Origin: Tubulanus polymorphus | Lineage: Eukaryota; Nemertea; Palaeonemertea; Tubulaniformes; Tubulanidae | Assembly: GCF_964204645.1 (NCBI RefSeq) | Contig: NC_134031.1 | Location: forward strand, 12,996,501 to 13,060,500 | Reading direction: 5' to 3' | Length of the DNA: 64,000 nt | Position numbers and translations under genes: made by a program | The notes under the pieces: model-generated | Database searches by the model: none | Told to the model about the DNA's origin: nothing | The model's input: the letters and a program-made list of their open reading frames with translations, nothing else | Shown: piece by piece, positions 19,201 through 28,452 of the stretch | How the letters are laid out: each line of letters opens with the position of its first letter | Position numbering within the stretch: the stretch's first letter is position 1

Positions 19201-19677
19201 TGAACATGTTTCCGGATTCTACGGTGTGGAGGCAGATATTTCTCCATCATATATGTGGAGGGTCTCTCTATTGGCGGCGATTCCCTTGCCCCTGGAGGAC
19301 TGCCTGTAATCGTTTCCCTGCTTCCCGGGGCAGTTCCTGGCATAATGAGCTCTACCAGAACATGTATGACATGTAACCTGCGGACATGTATCCGCTGTAT
19401 GATCCGGTTCTCGACACCGCCAGCATGTGTTGTCCCTCCCCTGGGAGTTGGCCTGAGTCTGTGTGTTAACCCTGGACTCTTAACCGTCCATCCGGACATT
19501 CAAACCCTCGAGGAGGCCCACGAGTTCCGAAAGTAGCTCATCCGTCTTACCGGCCTTCACCTCATTTACATGTCGACGAGGGGGTCTGGACTCGTGTCTC
19601 TCAGTCAGGCGCTGCGCGGTCTCATGACCCTGTGCCAATGACATAGCCTCCGATAGGTACTGTGGCTGAACCACGTA
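19201..19677 (-). pseudogene. Gypsy Gag C-terminal half with two zinc knuckles
   Basis: Minus-strand reading gives two CCHC knuckles in tandem: CWRCREPDHTADTC and CHTCSGRAHYARNC (about 19335-19432). Upstream is an Arg/Glu-rich helical segment from 19480-19674. The frame runs directly into the Polinton insertion at 19677/24651, where the other half of Gag continues. Zinc knuckles bind the packaging signal of the genomic RNA. Confidence 0.8.
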
Positions 19678-19762
19678 AGTAATAGGGAAAGTGGGCTTTC
19701 AGATCAGAGTACGAGAGTACGAGACACCACTCATCACCACAAGTAATTTTTTTTCCTTATAA

Positions 19763-19930
19763 ATGGGTGATAGAAAAGCATTCTTAGCAACAATAAATAA
19801 CAGAATAAAACCAGCAAAAAAACAATTTGAAATAAAAAAGTTAATTGATGTTATAAAAGAAATTGAACATAAAATATTGAAATTAGAAAAGATAAAAACT
19901 AAATATGGAGAGAAAGTATCAGCGAATTAA
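19763..19930 (+). CDS. Truncated terminal-repeat gene, left arm (55 aa)
   Basis: Starts in TTCCTTATAAATG and encodes the same Lys-rich helical N-terminus as the 108-residue gene at 8689-9015. It ends at TAA 19928-19930 where the longer gene continues. The inverted right-arm copy ends at the same codon, so truncation preceded duplication of the arm or has been homogenised. The retained start signal suggests it may still be expressed; function unknown. Confidence 0.55.
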   Translation: MGDRKAFLATINNRIKPAKKQFEIKKLIDVIKEIEHKILKLEKIKTKYGEKVSAN

Positions 19931-20395
19931 GAAATAAAATTAAGTTTAGAAAAATTAAATTTTTTTTGCTTTTTTCCAAAAATAAACACACTTTTTAATA
20001 TAAAAGCGCTAATAAAATGATAAAATTGTTCAATATTAAAAGTGTGAGTAAAGTGTGAGTAAAATAAGTTAGATTTTCAATGTTAAAAGTGTGAGTAAAG
20101 TGTGAGTAAAATAAGTTAGATTTTCAATGTTAAAAGTGTGAGTAAAGTGTGAGTAAAATAATTTAGATTTTCAATGTTAAAAGTGTGAGTAAAGTGTGAG
20201 TAAAATAAGTTAGATTTTCAACGTTAAAAGTGTGAGTAAAGTGTGAGTAAAATAAGTTAGATTTTCAATGTTAAAAGTGTGAGTAAAGTGTGAGTAAAAT
20301 AATTTAGATTTTCAATGTTAAAAGTGTGTGTAAAGTGTGAGTAAAATAAGTTAGATTTTCAATAATAAAAGTGTGAGTAAAGTGTGAGTAATAAT
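19931..20395. repeat. GTGTGAGTAAA minisatellite, left arm
   Basis: From about 20030 to 20395 there are six to seven copies of an about 60-bp unit. Each contains two GTGTGAGTAAA motifs followed by ATAAGTTAGATTTTCAATGTT. The array lies directly upstream of the start signal of the gene at 20408. Inverted, shorter versions occur at 24118-24290 and 37250-37460. Confidence 0.9.
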
Positions 20396-20407
20396 TTTGC
20401 TATATAA

Positions 20408-21058
20408 ATGAAAGAAGAAATGGAATTTAAAATTGAAATAAAAGAATTGAATGAATTATTTTCACTATTTAACATTAGAAATTGTATCTCAGCAAAAAAT
20501 TTAGTTTATGGAAGACAATATAAAATTAATAATATTACTGTAATTAATCAAATAGTATTAAATGAAACATATTTAATAACTGAACTAATAGATACTTTAG
20601 ATAATGGCGCCAAAAATCCTAAAATATTTAATACAGTTTTAAATTATAAAGGTAATTTAGATGAAAACATAATAAATATTCTTAAATTTCCTTTTAATGA
20701 AAGAGAAAGTGATATAATTCTTTCAAAAGGTAATGATAGGATAGACTTAAGAATTGAAAAACGACAATTATATTATTGTAATTTTGATAATAAACAAATT
20801 ATTTATATTGAAAATACATCAAATATTGAAATTCAATGTGATTTAGAAAACAATAATTCTTAAAGATATTGCAATTCAGTGTGATTTAGAAAAAAGTAAA
20901 TCTTTTAAAGATATCGCAATTCAATGTGATTTAGAAAATGAATTCAAAAGATTTAATCCTAATGAAAAAATTCATTGTTATTGCGGAGGTAAATATTCAA
21001 AATCACATAAATCAAAGCATTACCAAACAATTAAACATAAAAACTGGTGTAAAGAGTA
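20408..21058 (+). pseudogene. Left-arm copy of the CxCGG zinc-finger-like protein, 2-nt deletion
   Basis: Starts in GCTATATAAATG. The frame is intact to 20863. There the left arm has two fewer T than the right arm in a T run, which ends the protein early. The remainder, including the HCYCGGKYSKSHKSKH motif, continues in another frame to about 21058. The intact copy is on the right arm (23495-24100, minus). A repeated AIQCDLEN-type motif precedes the Cys/His motif. Confidence 0.65.
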
Positions 21059-21134
21059 ACAATTCTACATTGAAAATAAATTAAATAGTCAAATAATTAT
21101 TGAATTTAGTTAAATGATTTAAATATCTAATAGA

Positions 21135-21975
21135 CTGTTAAAATGATAAATTGTTCGACTGTTGAAATGATAAATTGTTTGACTGTTAAAATGATAAATT
21201 GTTTGACAGTTGAAATGATAAATTGTTTGACAGTTGAAATGATAAATTGTTTGACAGTTGAAATGATAAATAGTTTGACAGTTGAAATGATAAATTGTTT
21301 GACATTTGAAATGATAAATTGTTTGACATTTGAAATGATAAATTGTTTGACAGCTGAAATAATAAATTGTTCGACTGTTGAAATGATTTGACAGTTGAAA
21401 TGATAAATTGTTTGACAGTTGAAATGATAAATTGTTCGACTGTTGAAATGATAAATTGTTTAACAGTTGAAATGATAAATTGTTGGAAAGCTGAAATGAT
21501 AAATTGTTCGACAGTTGAAATGATAAATTGTTCGACTGTTGAAATGATTTGACAGTTGAAATGATAAATTGTTCAACTGTTCAAATGTTAAATTGTTCGA
21601 CTGTTAGAATGTTAAATTGTTCGACTGTTAGAATGTTAAATTGTTCGACTGTTGAAAAGATAAATTGTTTGACAGTTGAAATGATAAATTGTTTGACCGT
21701 TGAAATGATAAATTGTTTGACAGTTGAAATGATTAATTGTTTGACAGTTGTAATGATAAATTGTTCGACTGTTGAAATGATAAATTGTTTGACAGTTGAA
21801 ATGATAAATTGTTTGACCGTTGAAATGATAAATTGTTTGACAGTTGAAATGATAAATTGTTTGACAGTTGAAATGATAAATTGTTTGACAGTTGAAATGA
21901 TAAATTGTTCGACAGTTGAAATGATAAATTGTTCGACAGTTGAAATGATGAATTGTTTAGCTGTAAATTTAATTG
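21135..21975. repeat. 24-bp minisatellite array, left arm of the fold-back element
   Basis: About 34 imperfect copies of GTTGAAATGATAAATTGTTTGACA with variants (TTCGACTG, TTTGACCG) and two shortened units that interrupt the phase. The period of 24 keeps one frame open as MINCLTVE repeats, but I treat this as a repeat effect. The right arm holds only about eight copies (23180-23370), which explains most of the length difference between the arms. Confidence 0.95.
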
Positions 21976-22082
21976 TTATTTGATTTAATCATTTAAAAGT
22001 TTAATATTTTAAAAATGATTATAAAATATTCAATTAAAAACTAGCAAATGTTTATTAATTTTCTAATTTCTTTCTTAAATAA

Positions 22083-22202
22083 ATGTATGGTTTCATTCTA
22101 ACTGGGAAAAGTGATTTAAAACATTATTTAGTTGCCGGAGGTTTAATTTTAGCTGCGCTTTACTTTTATTATGAAAATATTTCAAAAAGATTTAATAAAT
22201 GA
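22083..22202 (+). pseudogene. Left-arm copy of small single-TM protein, frameshifted
   Basis: Begins in TTAAATAAATG and matches the right-arm protein at 22876-23058 (GKSDLKHYLVAGGLILAALY) for about 34 codons. One extra A in an A run then changes the frame and it stops at 22202. The right-arm copy is intact. Confidence 0.6.
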
Positions 22203-22339
22203 AAATAATAAATTAAGCAAGAAATTAAAGAAGTTAAATACTAAAAATGGAAATAATCATAAAAACGGTAATAATCACAAGAAAGTTGTTGAATCAGATT
22301 AAATAGTGAATTAATCTATTAAAATCTTTTTCTAATTAA

Positions 22340-22621
22340 ATGAGTGAAAATATATTAAATTTGTTAAATCTTATTTACAGAAATCAAGAGAAAATGAAAT
22401 TAATTATGATGATTTCAGGGTTACTTTCATTTTCAGTTTATAGTTTGAAACAATTGTTTCATTTTTATGATGATTGTAAAATAAAATATATTGAATTGAA
22501 AAATAATATCAATTACATTTCAGATAGAATGAATAATATTAAAAGATGCGAAATTTGTAGTAAAAAATACAAGACGGAAAAAGGATTTAGAAATCATAAA
22601 ATTGGGCATAAATTGGAATGA
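22340..22621 (+). CDS. Small TM protein with C2H2-type zinc finger, unique centre of the fold-back element
   Basis: 93 residues in the only single-copy part of the element, starting in CTAATTAAATG. One hydrophobic helix spans about 18-38 (LIMMISGLLSFSVYSLKQLF). A C-terminal finger CEICSKKYKTEKGFRNHKIGH has C-x2-C-x12-H-x4-H spacing, as in classical nucleic-acid-binding fingers. Family not recognised. Retention of this gene in an element stripped of everything else suggests it helps propagation, but that is inference. Confidence 0.6.
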   Translation: MSENILNLLNLIYRNQEKMKLIMMISGLLSFSVYSLKQLFHFYDDCKIKYIELKNNINYISDRMNNIKRCEICSKKYKTEKGFRNHKIGHKLE

Positions 22622-22875
22622 TTAAATAACAAATTAAAGTAAAGAATTTAAAAAAAAATCTCATTTATTGTGTAAAATTGAAATACTTTGAACTACGACT
22701 AAGATTAAACTAAAATAGACAACTTTGTTAATATAATGAAATTTTAGTTATATTTTAGTTGAATTGTAATTAAAGTTAGTTGAAACTAACTTCAACTAGA
22801 ATTTAATTAGAATTGAATAAAAATTTAAAAAGATTAACAAGACAGTTGATTTAGTGTATTTTTTGTCAATTCTAG
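22622..22875. other. AT-rich centre with TAGTTGAA-type repeats
   Basis: No gene. From about 22740 the tract contains repeats of TTTAGTTGAATT/AATTCTAGTTAAATTC type, resembling the non-coding tract at 6525-6788 of the first element. It joins the right arm near 22883. Confidence 0.5.
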
Positions 22876-23058
22876 TTAAATTCTAGTATTTCCATTTTTA
22901 GTATTTAACTTCTTTAATTTCTTGCTTAATTTATTATTTTCATTTATTAAATCTTTTGAAATATTTTCATAATAAAAGTAAAGCGCAGCTAAAATTAAAC
23001 CTCCAGCAACTAAATAATGTTTTAAATCACTTTTCCCAGTTGGAATGAAACCATCCAT
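22876..23058 (-). CDS. Small single-TM protein, right arm (60 aa)
   Basis: 60 residues starting in TTAAATAAATG on the minus strand. A short polar N-terminus is followed by one TM helix at about 16-33 (LVAGGLILAALYFYYE) and a Lys/Asn-rich tail. The left-arm copy at 22083 is frameshifted. The C-terminus runs through the arm/centre boundary, so the last few residues differ from the left arm. Unknown family. Confidence 0.55.
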   Translation of the reverse strand: MDGFIPTGKSDLKHYLVAGGLILAALYFYYENISKDLINENNKLSKKLKKLNTKNGNTRI

Positions 23059-23174
23059 TTATTTAAGAAAGAAATTAGAAAATTAATCAACATTTGCTTG
23101 TTTTTATCTAAATATTTTAAAATCATTTTTAAAATATTAAACTTTTAAATGATTAAATCAAATAACAATTAAAT

Positions 23175-23375
23175 TTACAATTTAAATTTTATCATTTCAA
23201 CTGTCAAACAATTTATCATTTCAACTGTCAAACTATTTATCATTTCAACTGTCAAACAATTTATCATTTCAACTGTCAAACAATTTATCATTTCAACTGT
23301 CAAACACTTTATCATTTTAACAGTCAAACAATTTATCATTTCAACAGTCGAACAATTTATCATTTTAACAGTCTA
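23175..23375. repeat. 24-bp minisatellite array, right arm
   Basis: About eight inverted copies of the 24-bp unit (TTTATCATTTCAACTGTCAAACAA in this orientation). It occupies the same place relative to the zinc-finger-like gene as the array in the left arm. Confidence 0.95.
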
Positions 23376-23494
23376 TTAGATATTTAAATCATTTAACTAA
23401 ATTCAATAATTATTTGACTATTTAATTTATTTTCAATGTAGAATTGTTACTCTTTACACCAGTTTTTATGTTTAATTGTTTGGTAATGCTTTGA

Positions 23495-24100
23495 TTAATG
23501 TGATTTTGAATATTTACCTCCGCAATAACAATGAATTTTTTCATTAGGATTAAATCTTTTGAATTCATTTTCTAAATCACATTGAATTGCGATATCTTTA
23601 AAAGATTTACTATTTTCTAAATCACACTGAATTGCAATATCTTTAAAAGAATTATTGTTTTCTAAATCACATTGAATTTCAATATTTGATGTATTTTCAT
23701 TATAAATAATTTGTTTATTATCAAAATTACAATAATATAATTGTCGTTTTTCAATTCTTAAGTCTATCCTATCATTACCTTTTGAAAGTATTATATCACT
23801 TTCTCTTTCATTAAAAGGAAATTTAAGAATATTTATTATGTTTTCATCTAAATTACCTTTATAATTTAAAACTGTATTAAATATTTTAGGATTTTTGGCG
23901 CCATTATCTAAAGTATCTATTAGTTCAGTTATTAAATATGTTTTATTTAATACTATTTGATTAATTACAGTAATATTATTAATTTCATATTGTCTTCCAT
24001 ATACTAAATTTTTTGCTGAGATACAATTTTTAATGTTAAATAGTGAAAATAATTCATTCAATTCTTTTATTTCAATTTTAAATTCCATTTCTTCTTTCAT
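23495..24100 (-). CDS. CxCGG zinc-finger-like protein, right arm (201 aa, intact)
   Basis: 201 residues starting in GCTAAATAAATG. The N-terminal domain (1-130) is mixed alpha/beta with ISAKNLVYGRQYEIN and LRIEKRQLYYCNF. Three tandem copies of a 14-16-residue unit containing IQCDLEN follow (about 138-180). The C-terminus has HCYCGGKYSKSH, a Cys-x-Cys plus His arrangement like C2H2 fingers of viral or transposon proteins. A homologue with two repeat units lies at 36552-37179. The likely role is DNA or RNA binding within the element; function not known. Confidence 0.7.
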   Translation of the reverse strand: MKEEMEFKIEIKELNELFSLFNIKNCISAKNLVYGRQYEINNITVINQIVLNKTYLITELIDTLDNGAKNPKIFNTVLNYKGNLDENIINILKFPFNERESDIILSKGNDRIDLRIEKRQLYYCNFDNKQIIYNENTSNIEIQCDLENNNSFKDIAIQCDLENSKSFKDIAIQCDLENEFKRFNPNEKIHCYCGGKYSKSH

Positions 24101-24117
24101 TTATTTAGCAAAATTAT

Positions 24118-24300
24118 TACTCACACTTTACTCACACTTTTATTATTGAAAATCTAACTTATTTTACTCACACTTTACACACACTTTTAACGTTGAAAAT
24201 CTAATTTATTTTACTCACACTTTACTCACACTTTTAACATTGAAAATCTAAATTATTTTACTCACACTTTACTCACACTTTTAATATTGAACAATTTTAT
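24118..24300. repeat. GTGTGAGTAAA minisatellite, right arm
   Basis: About three inverted copies (TTTACTCACACTTTTA units) upstream of the start of the right-arm gene at 24100. The position relative to that gene mirrors the left arm, so the array behaves like an upstream region. Confidence 0.9.
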
Positions 24301-24390
24301 CATTTTATTAGCGCTTTTATATTAAAAAGTGTGTTTATTTTTGGAAAAAAGCAAAAAAAAATTTAATTTTTCTAAACTTATTTTTATTTC

Positions 24391-24558
24391 TTAATTCGCT
24401 GATACTTTCTCTCCATATTTAGTTTTTATCTTTTCTAATTTCAATATTTTATGTTCAATTTCTTTTGTAACATCAATTAACTTTTTTATTTCAAATTGTT
24501 TTTTTGCTGGTTTTATTCTGTTATTTATTGTTGCTAAGAATGCTTTTCTATCACCCAT
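24391..24558 (-). CDS. Truncated terminal-repeat gene, right arm (55 aa)
   Basis: Inverted copy of 19763-19930, with start in CCTTATAAATG and stop at 24391-24393. The predicted protein differs from the left copy by about one residue (Val versus Ile). The copies are much closer to each other than to the 108-residue version at 8689-9015, which continues beyond this stop. Confidence 0.55.
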   Translation of the reverse strand: MGDRKAFLATINNRIKPAKKQFEIKKLIDVTKEIEHKILKLEKIKTKYGEKVSAN

Positions 24559-24650
24559 TTATAAGGAAAAAAATTACTTGTGGTGATGAGTGGTGTCTCG
24601 TACTCTCGTACTCTCGTACTCTGATCTGAAAGCCCACTTTCCCTATTACT

Positions 24651-25140
24651 CACGTACAACTGCTCCCTAACACTCGAGGATACCGCCACACCTGCCAAGA
24701 ATTGGTCACGTGCCAACACATCCTGCAAACTGTGATCAACCCCTGGGTACGCGCTCCGTGCGAGTCAATGCATCCGCGTAATTCCCGATGTTTTCTTGGG
24801 GCTTCTGCTCTCGAGATTTCAACATCATTTTGAAATCGGAGAATGACATACGGCCCTTTATCCCTCAACGAAACTATTGTTATCCAGGGATGGGGCGAGA
24901 CGGAGGTTTTTAACCGCCTGGTATGACTCGTGGTCCAGGTACGTTAGTAAATGTTGTTTCCTAAGCTCACTACTACATACACCGGACAATGTGCAGTGGC
25001 TCTCAAAACGCTCTAACCAGACCGGAAAATTATGCCCCATTTTGTACATTTCGGGGCACGGGACTTTTACCCGGGCATCCTCCCTGGTCCCTGATGGCGA
25101 TTTGGATTCCGTTTTTATGCTACGTGAGACATGTTGGGTA
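24651..25140 (-). pseudogene. Gypsy Gag N-terminal half
   Basis: Minus-strand frames 24858-25049 and onward to 24657 give a capsid-like Gag region: MGHNFPVWLERFESHC and LRKQHLLTYLDHESYQAV, then LARDQFLAGV near the insertion site. Together with 19201-19677 this makes one Gag protein split by the fold-back element. Upstream frame continues to about 25120 (SIKTESKSPSGTREDARV) and is cut by a LINE 3' end near 25141. Confidence 0.75.
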
Positions 25141-25479
25141 ATTGTATCGTATCGTATCGGTTACAACCAACGGGAGGCATTATATGCCTATTTCTAGGTT
25201 GTCTCGTTGTGTCGCTTGTTGATTGTTGCTAGGTTTGAAACCAGCTGTGGAATACAGTTTTTGAAAGCCTGGATTCTGCTACTGTGGTCGTTGTTCGTGT
25301 TGCCAGAAGTTATCGAGTCGCGCTTTGAAACTGTCAATGCTGGGTGCATTAACTATATCTTCTGTTAGGCTATTCCGGTTATTTACAACACGTTGACTGA
25401 AAAAGTTCTTCCGGGTGTTTTTCCTTGATCGGGATTTTGCCAGCTTCAGTGAGTGTCCCCTAGTTATACGGTTGTGGTT

Positions 25480-27921
25480 CTATGGTAAAAGTCGCTCGGA
25501 GATGATACGGTAGTTCCCGTGTAGGCAGTTGTAGACGGTGATCATGTCTTTCTTCTGGTAGGGACTATAGGCTGGAATCGCATACTCCAATATTGGACGA
25601 ACAAGTGCTTTGTACAGAAGGTTAAACGTTTTTTTATCAAGGTGCTCAAAGGATCTCTTGATAACTCCAGTCATTCTATGTCCTCTGTTTACAACCGAGG
25701 TATGCTGTGTTTGAAATTTTAACATTTCGTCGATTGTCACGCCTAAGTCTTTTTCTTCGGTTATTGCTCTGAGCTGGTGGTTGGTGTTGTCGACTATCAT
25801 GCTGTAGTTGTGTCGGTTGTTTTTCTTCCCGATATGCATTACTACGCATTTGACAGGATGGAAATGCATCAACCATTTCTCTGACCGATTGCAGAGCCTG
25901 CTCAAATCGTCTTGGAGTTCCATGGCATGGCATCATTGCGTGTTTTTATCGTTCTGTATATCTTTGTATCATCTGCGTTCATCATTATTTTGCTCCTCAT
26001 TCCCTCGGGTAGGTCGTTGATATAAATCGCAAATAGGAGGGTCCCAGTACACTACCTTGTGGCACTCCATCTGTTACTCGCTCCCAGTCTGAAAGTGAGC
26101 CCTCAGTGTTGACTGATTGTTTTCTGTCTTTCAGGAAGTCATTAATCCATCTGTAAGGTTTTCCGCTGATACCGTTAGCTTTTAATTTCTTCATTTGTCT
26201 ACAGTGTGGTACTTTGTCAAATGCCTTCTGAAAATCTAAGAAAATCACATCGACAGCCAGGTCTTGGTCATTGGATTTTGTTCAGTCTTCAAGAGTCTGT
26301 AATAGTTGTGTTGTAGTTGATCTACATTGAACAAAACCATGCTGAGATTCTGAGATCAAATCATGTTTTACAAGGTGGGACATGATTTGATCTCTGACGA
26401 TTGATTCTAGAATCTTGCATGCTATACACGTCAGGCTTATTGGCCTGTAGTTCTCAGTTTTGTTCCTGGGCCCTTTTTGTGTATTGGGGTCACGATTGCA
26501 GACCTCCAGTCCTCTGGAATTCTTCCTTCGTTCAATGATTTCTTGCAGAGAATAGTCAAAGGACCAGCCAGTTCGTTTTCTGCCTCTTTTGGATTCTTGG
26601 GTGGATGTTGTCTGGCCCCATACTTTTATTGACTTTGAGTCCAAGCAGTTTCTTCTTGACTATGTCGCGAGTCACTGTTATCTCGTCGAGTGCTTGTGTG
26701 TTTTCCCTTGTAATGATTGGATCAGGAATGTTGTTTACATCTTCAATATTGAATAATTCCGCAAAGTACTTGTTGAAAGAGTCTGCTTTTTGCTTGTTGT
26801 CAGTTATCAGTTCCGCGTTTTGTATCTGTACGTCGGGAATTCTACTTCTGACTCTAGTTTTGCTTTTGCAATACCTCCAGAAAGCCTTTGGGCTTTTTTT
26901 CACTTCATGTGACAGGTTCTTTTCGTACTCTCTGACAGTCTTTCTGGATTCGCTTTTTGCTGCATTATTGGCTATTGGTAATTTCTGTAATTTTCAGGGT
27001 TTTTATGTTTTAGATACCTTTTCCATGCCGCGTGTTTTTTCTTGACTTTACGCATCGCGTTGCGAGTCATCCATAGTGGAGAATGTTGTTTCCAGCGAGG
27101 TGCGTGTTATTGAGGGATGTGCCCTGCCTCTGCGCATTTTATTTTTCTCTTTTATATGGTCCCAGCATTCATCCAGACTCATTTCAGCCAGGTTATTTTC
27201 CAGTAAATTAGGAATTGTCTTAAGCTTTCGTAGTTTCCTCAATTATAATTTTTTCGTCCTAATTTTATAGCAGTTTGGGGCTTGCAGACATTTTCAATGT
27301 GGAATAGGAGACAATCATGGTGGCTTGAGCCGATTTGGGCAAGGAGTTTAACTTCCTCTACTAGGTGTGGTTCATTTGTGAAGACCAGGTCTAGAATGTT
27401 CTCTCTTTGATTACCACGGTGGTGCGTGGGTTCCTTCACATGTTGCTCTAGGAAGGCATTCATACTAGCATCTAGTATTTGTTTTAAAACATGAGATCCA
27501 GTAGTTCTGCAGTTGTTGTTTGTCCAGTCAATTTCGGGCAAGTTGAAGTCTCCACAGAGTATTATGTTATGTTATACTTGTGGCCAAGTGTGCCTAGTGA
27601 TTCTATCATCTGGTGATATTTGTTGTCATGATCACTGTTTGGACTCCTGTAGGCACATCCTATTAGAGTGGGTTTGTCTGTGGCATTGTTACGTGGTAAC
27701 TCGACCCAGATGACCTCGCTTGTTTGCTCAGAACATATCTTATCAGTTGTCTCGAGAGGAGAGAGACAGGGTTTAAGTTCCGCATGGATATACATAGCAA
27801 TCCCTCTCCCTTCATTCTCAATGTTGGTAAAGGTTTCGTAGTCGCTTGATCGGTTAAAGAAGACATTGCGTGCATCAAGCTGCAGCCTGCTTGATTTAGG
27901 TTTTACTTCAGTTATGCATAT
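25480..27921 (-). pseudogene. LINE ORF2: endonuclease and reverse transcriptase
   Basis: Endonuclease: 27562-27921 (CITEVKPKSSRL, then GRGIAMYIHAELK, LIGCAYRSPNSD) and 27239-27541 (ENILDLVFTNEP, SSHHDCLLFH at the catalytic SDH position). Linker: 26556-27242. RT: 26282-26644 (YRPISLTCIACKILE, QHGFVQCRSTTTQLL), 25997-26248 (FLDFQKAFDKVPH, GVPQGSVLGP), then NADDTKIY near 25945, where most LINEs have FADD. The C-terminal part is 25480-25923. Frame changes between segments show it is inactive. Loss of the Phe of FADD may be tolerable, but the frameshifts are not. Confidence 0.82.
27917..27921. repeat. BEL target-site duplication CATAT (left)
   Basis: CATAT at 27917-27921 is repeated at 38833-38837, immediately outside the two LTRs. 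Five bp is the usual length for BEL/Pao elements. Confidence 0.9.
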
Positions 27922-28317
27922 TGTTGCAACTGACAACCAAGAATTTTGTTTCTCAAATTCCAAACTGACTTTATTCGACCATATCGACCAAGACGAAAAG
28001 ACGTTTCTACAATATGAAATGAAACTTTACAAGTTTGTGATTCAATATACAGAAAACTTACTTCTAATATGCAACTGATAAATAAAGTTACGAATTATCT
28101 TGAATTAAACTTACGGAACAATTGAGCCTTTTTGGCAAGATATTGCTAAACCAAAAACCAGCTGCGTTCAAATATGGCTACCAAGAATGACGTAAAAAAG
28201 CCGAAAAATTATAAGAATAATAGGTGGCAGCACAATGCAGACATATGAAGTTACAAACTTCGAACTGAAGTAACCATACAAACTTTAAACTACAAGAGCC
28301 GAAACGTGGCGTCAACA
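27922..28317 (-). repeat. BEL 3' LTR (396 bp)
   Basis: Begins TGTTGCAACTGACAACC and ends CGTGGCGTCAACA in plus-strand reading. It is nearly identical over its 396 bp to 38437-38832 (only a few mismatches). High LTR identity indicates that the insertion is fairly recent despite decay of the coding region. A purine-rich tract (GGTGCCGGGAA on the minus strand) adjoins it on the internal side. Confidence 0.93.
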
Positions 28318-28452
28318 TTCCCGGCACCGTTAAACACTTTATGTGATTTAACCAAACAAATATACAACAATATAACAACGAAACACTCAAATAGGTACAT
28401 CAATTACATTAATGTTCATCATATAGGTAAACACTAAGTTACTTAGTAAACC

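Larger units (their letters stand above)
19678..24650. mobile_element. Complete fold-back Polinton relative (4973 bp) with 6-bp TSD
   Basis: It begins AGTAATAGGGAAAGTGGG and ends with the inverted CCCACTTTCCCTATTACT. It is flanked by perfect CACGTA duplications at 19672-19677 and 24651-24656. AG-start termini plus 6-bp duplications are Polinton hallmarks, and the outer sequence matches the integrase-bearing element ending at 9100. The arms (about 19678-22254 and 22883-24650) are inverted copies of each other carrying the same small genes and minisatellites. The unique centre is only about 630 bp. With no integrase, capsid or polymerase it must be mobilised in trans. It sits inside the Gypsy gag gene. 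Confidence 0.93.
10046..25140 (-). mobile_element. Minus-strand Gypsy retrotransposon, split by two nested insertions
   Basis: Reading on the minus strand from 25140 downward gives Gag, two zinc knuckles, protease, reverse transcriptase, RNase H and integrase in the order typical of Metaviridae. The element is interrupted by a Polinton relative (19678-24650) and a LINE (11477-17255). Coding sequence is collinear across both insertions. LTRs are not visible: the 5' side is cut by another LINE at about 25141, and the 3' side ends within integrase at about 10046. Frameshifts and a changed catalytic residue mark it as dead. Confidence 0.85.
25141..27921 (-). mobile_element. Minus-strand CR1-like LINE, 3' part (5' part at 38838 onward)
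   Basis: The 3' end at about 25141 is a (GATAC)n-type short tandem tail. ORF2 runs on the minus strand up to 27921, where the BEL element with its CATAT duplication interrupts it. Its 5' continuation lies beyond 38837. It is inserted in the Gypsy gag region. Confidence 0.82.

Noticed and set aside
19678-24650. Assembly artefact from inverted duplication
   Set aside because: Perfect 6-bp duplication, collinear Gypsy gag across the insertion, and different minisatellite lengths and indels in the two arms argue for a real biological element.
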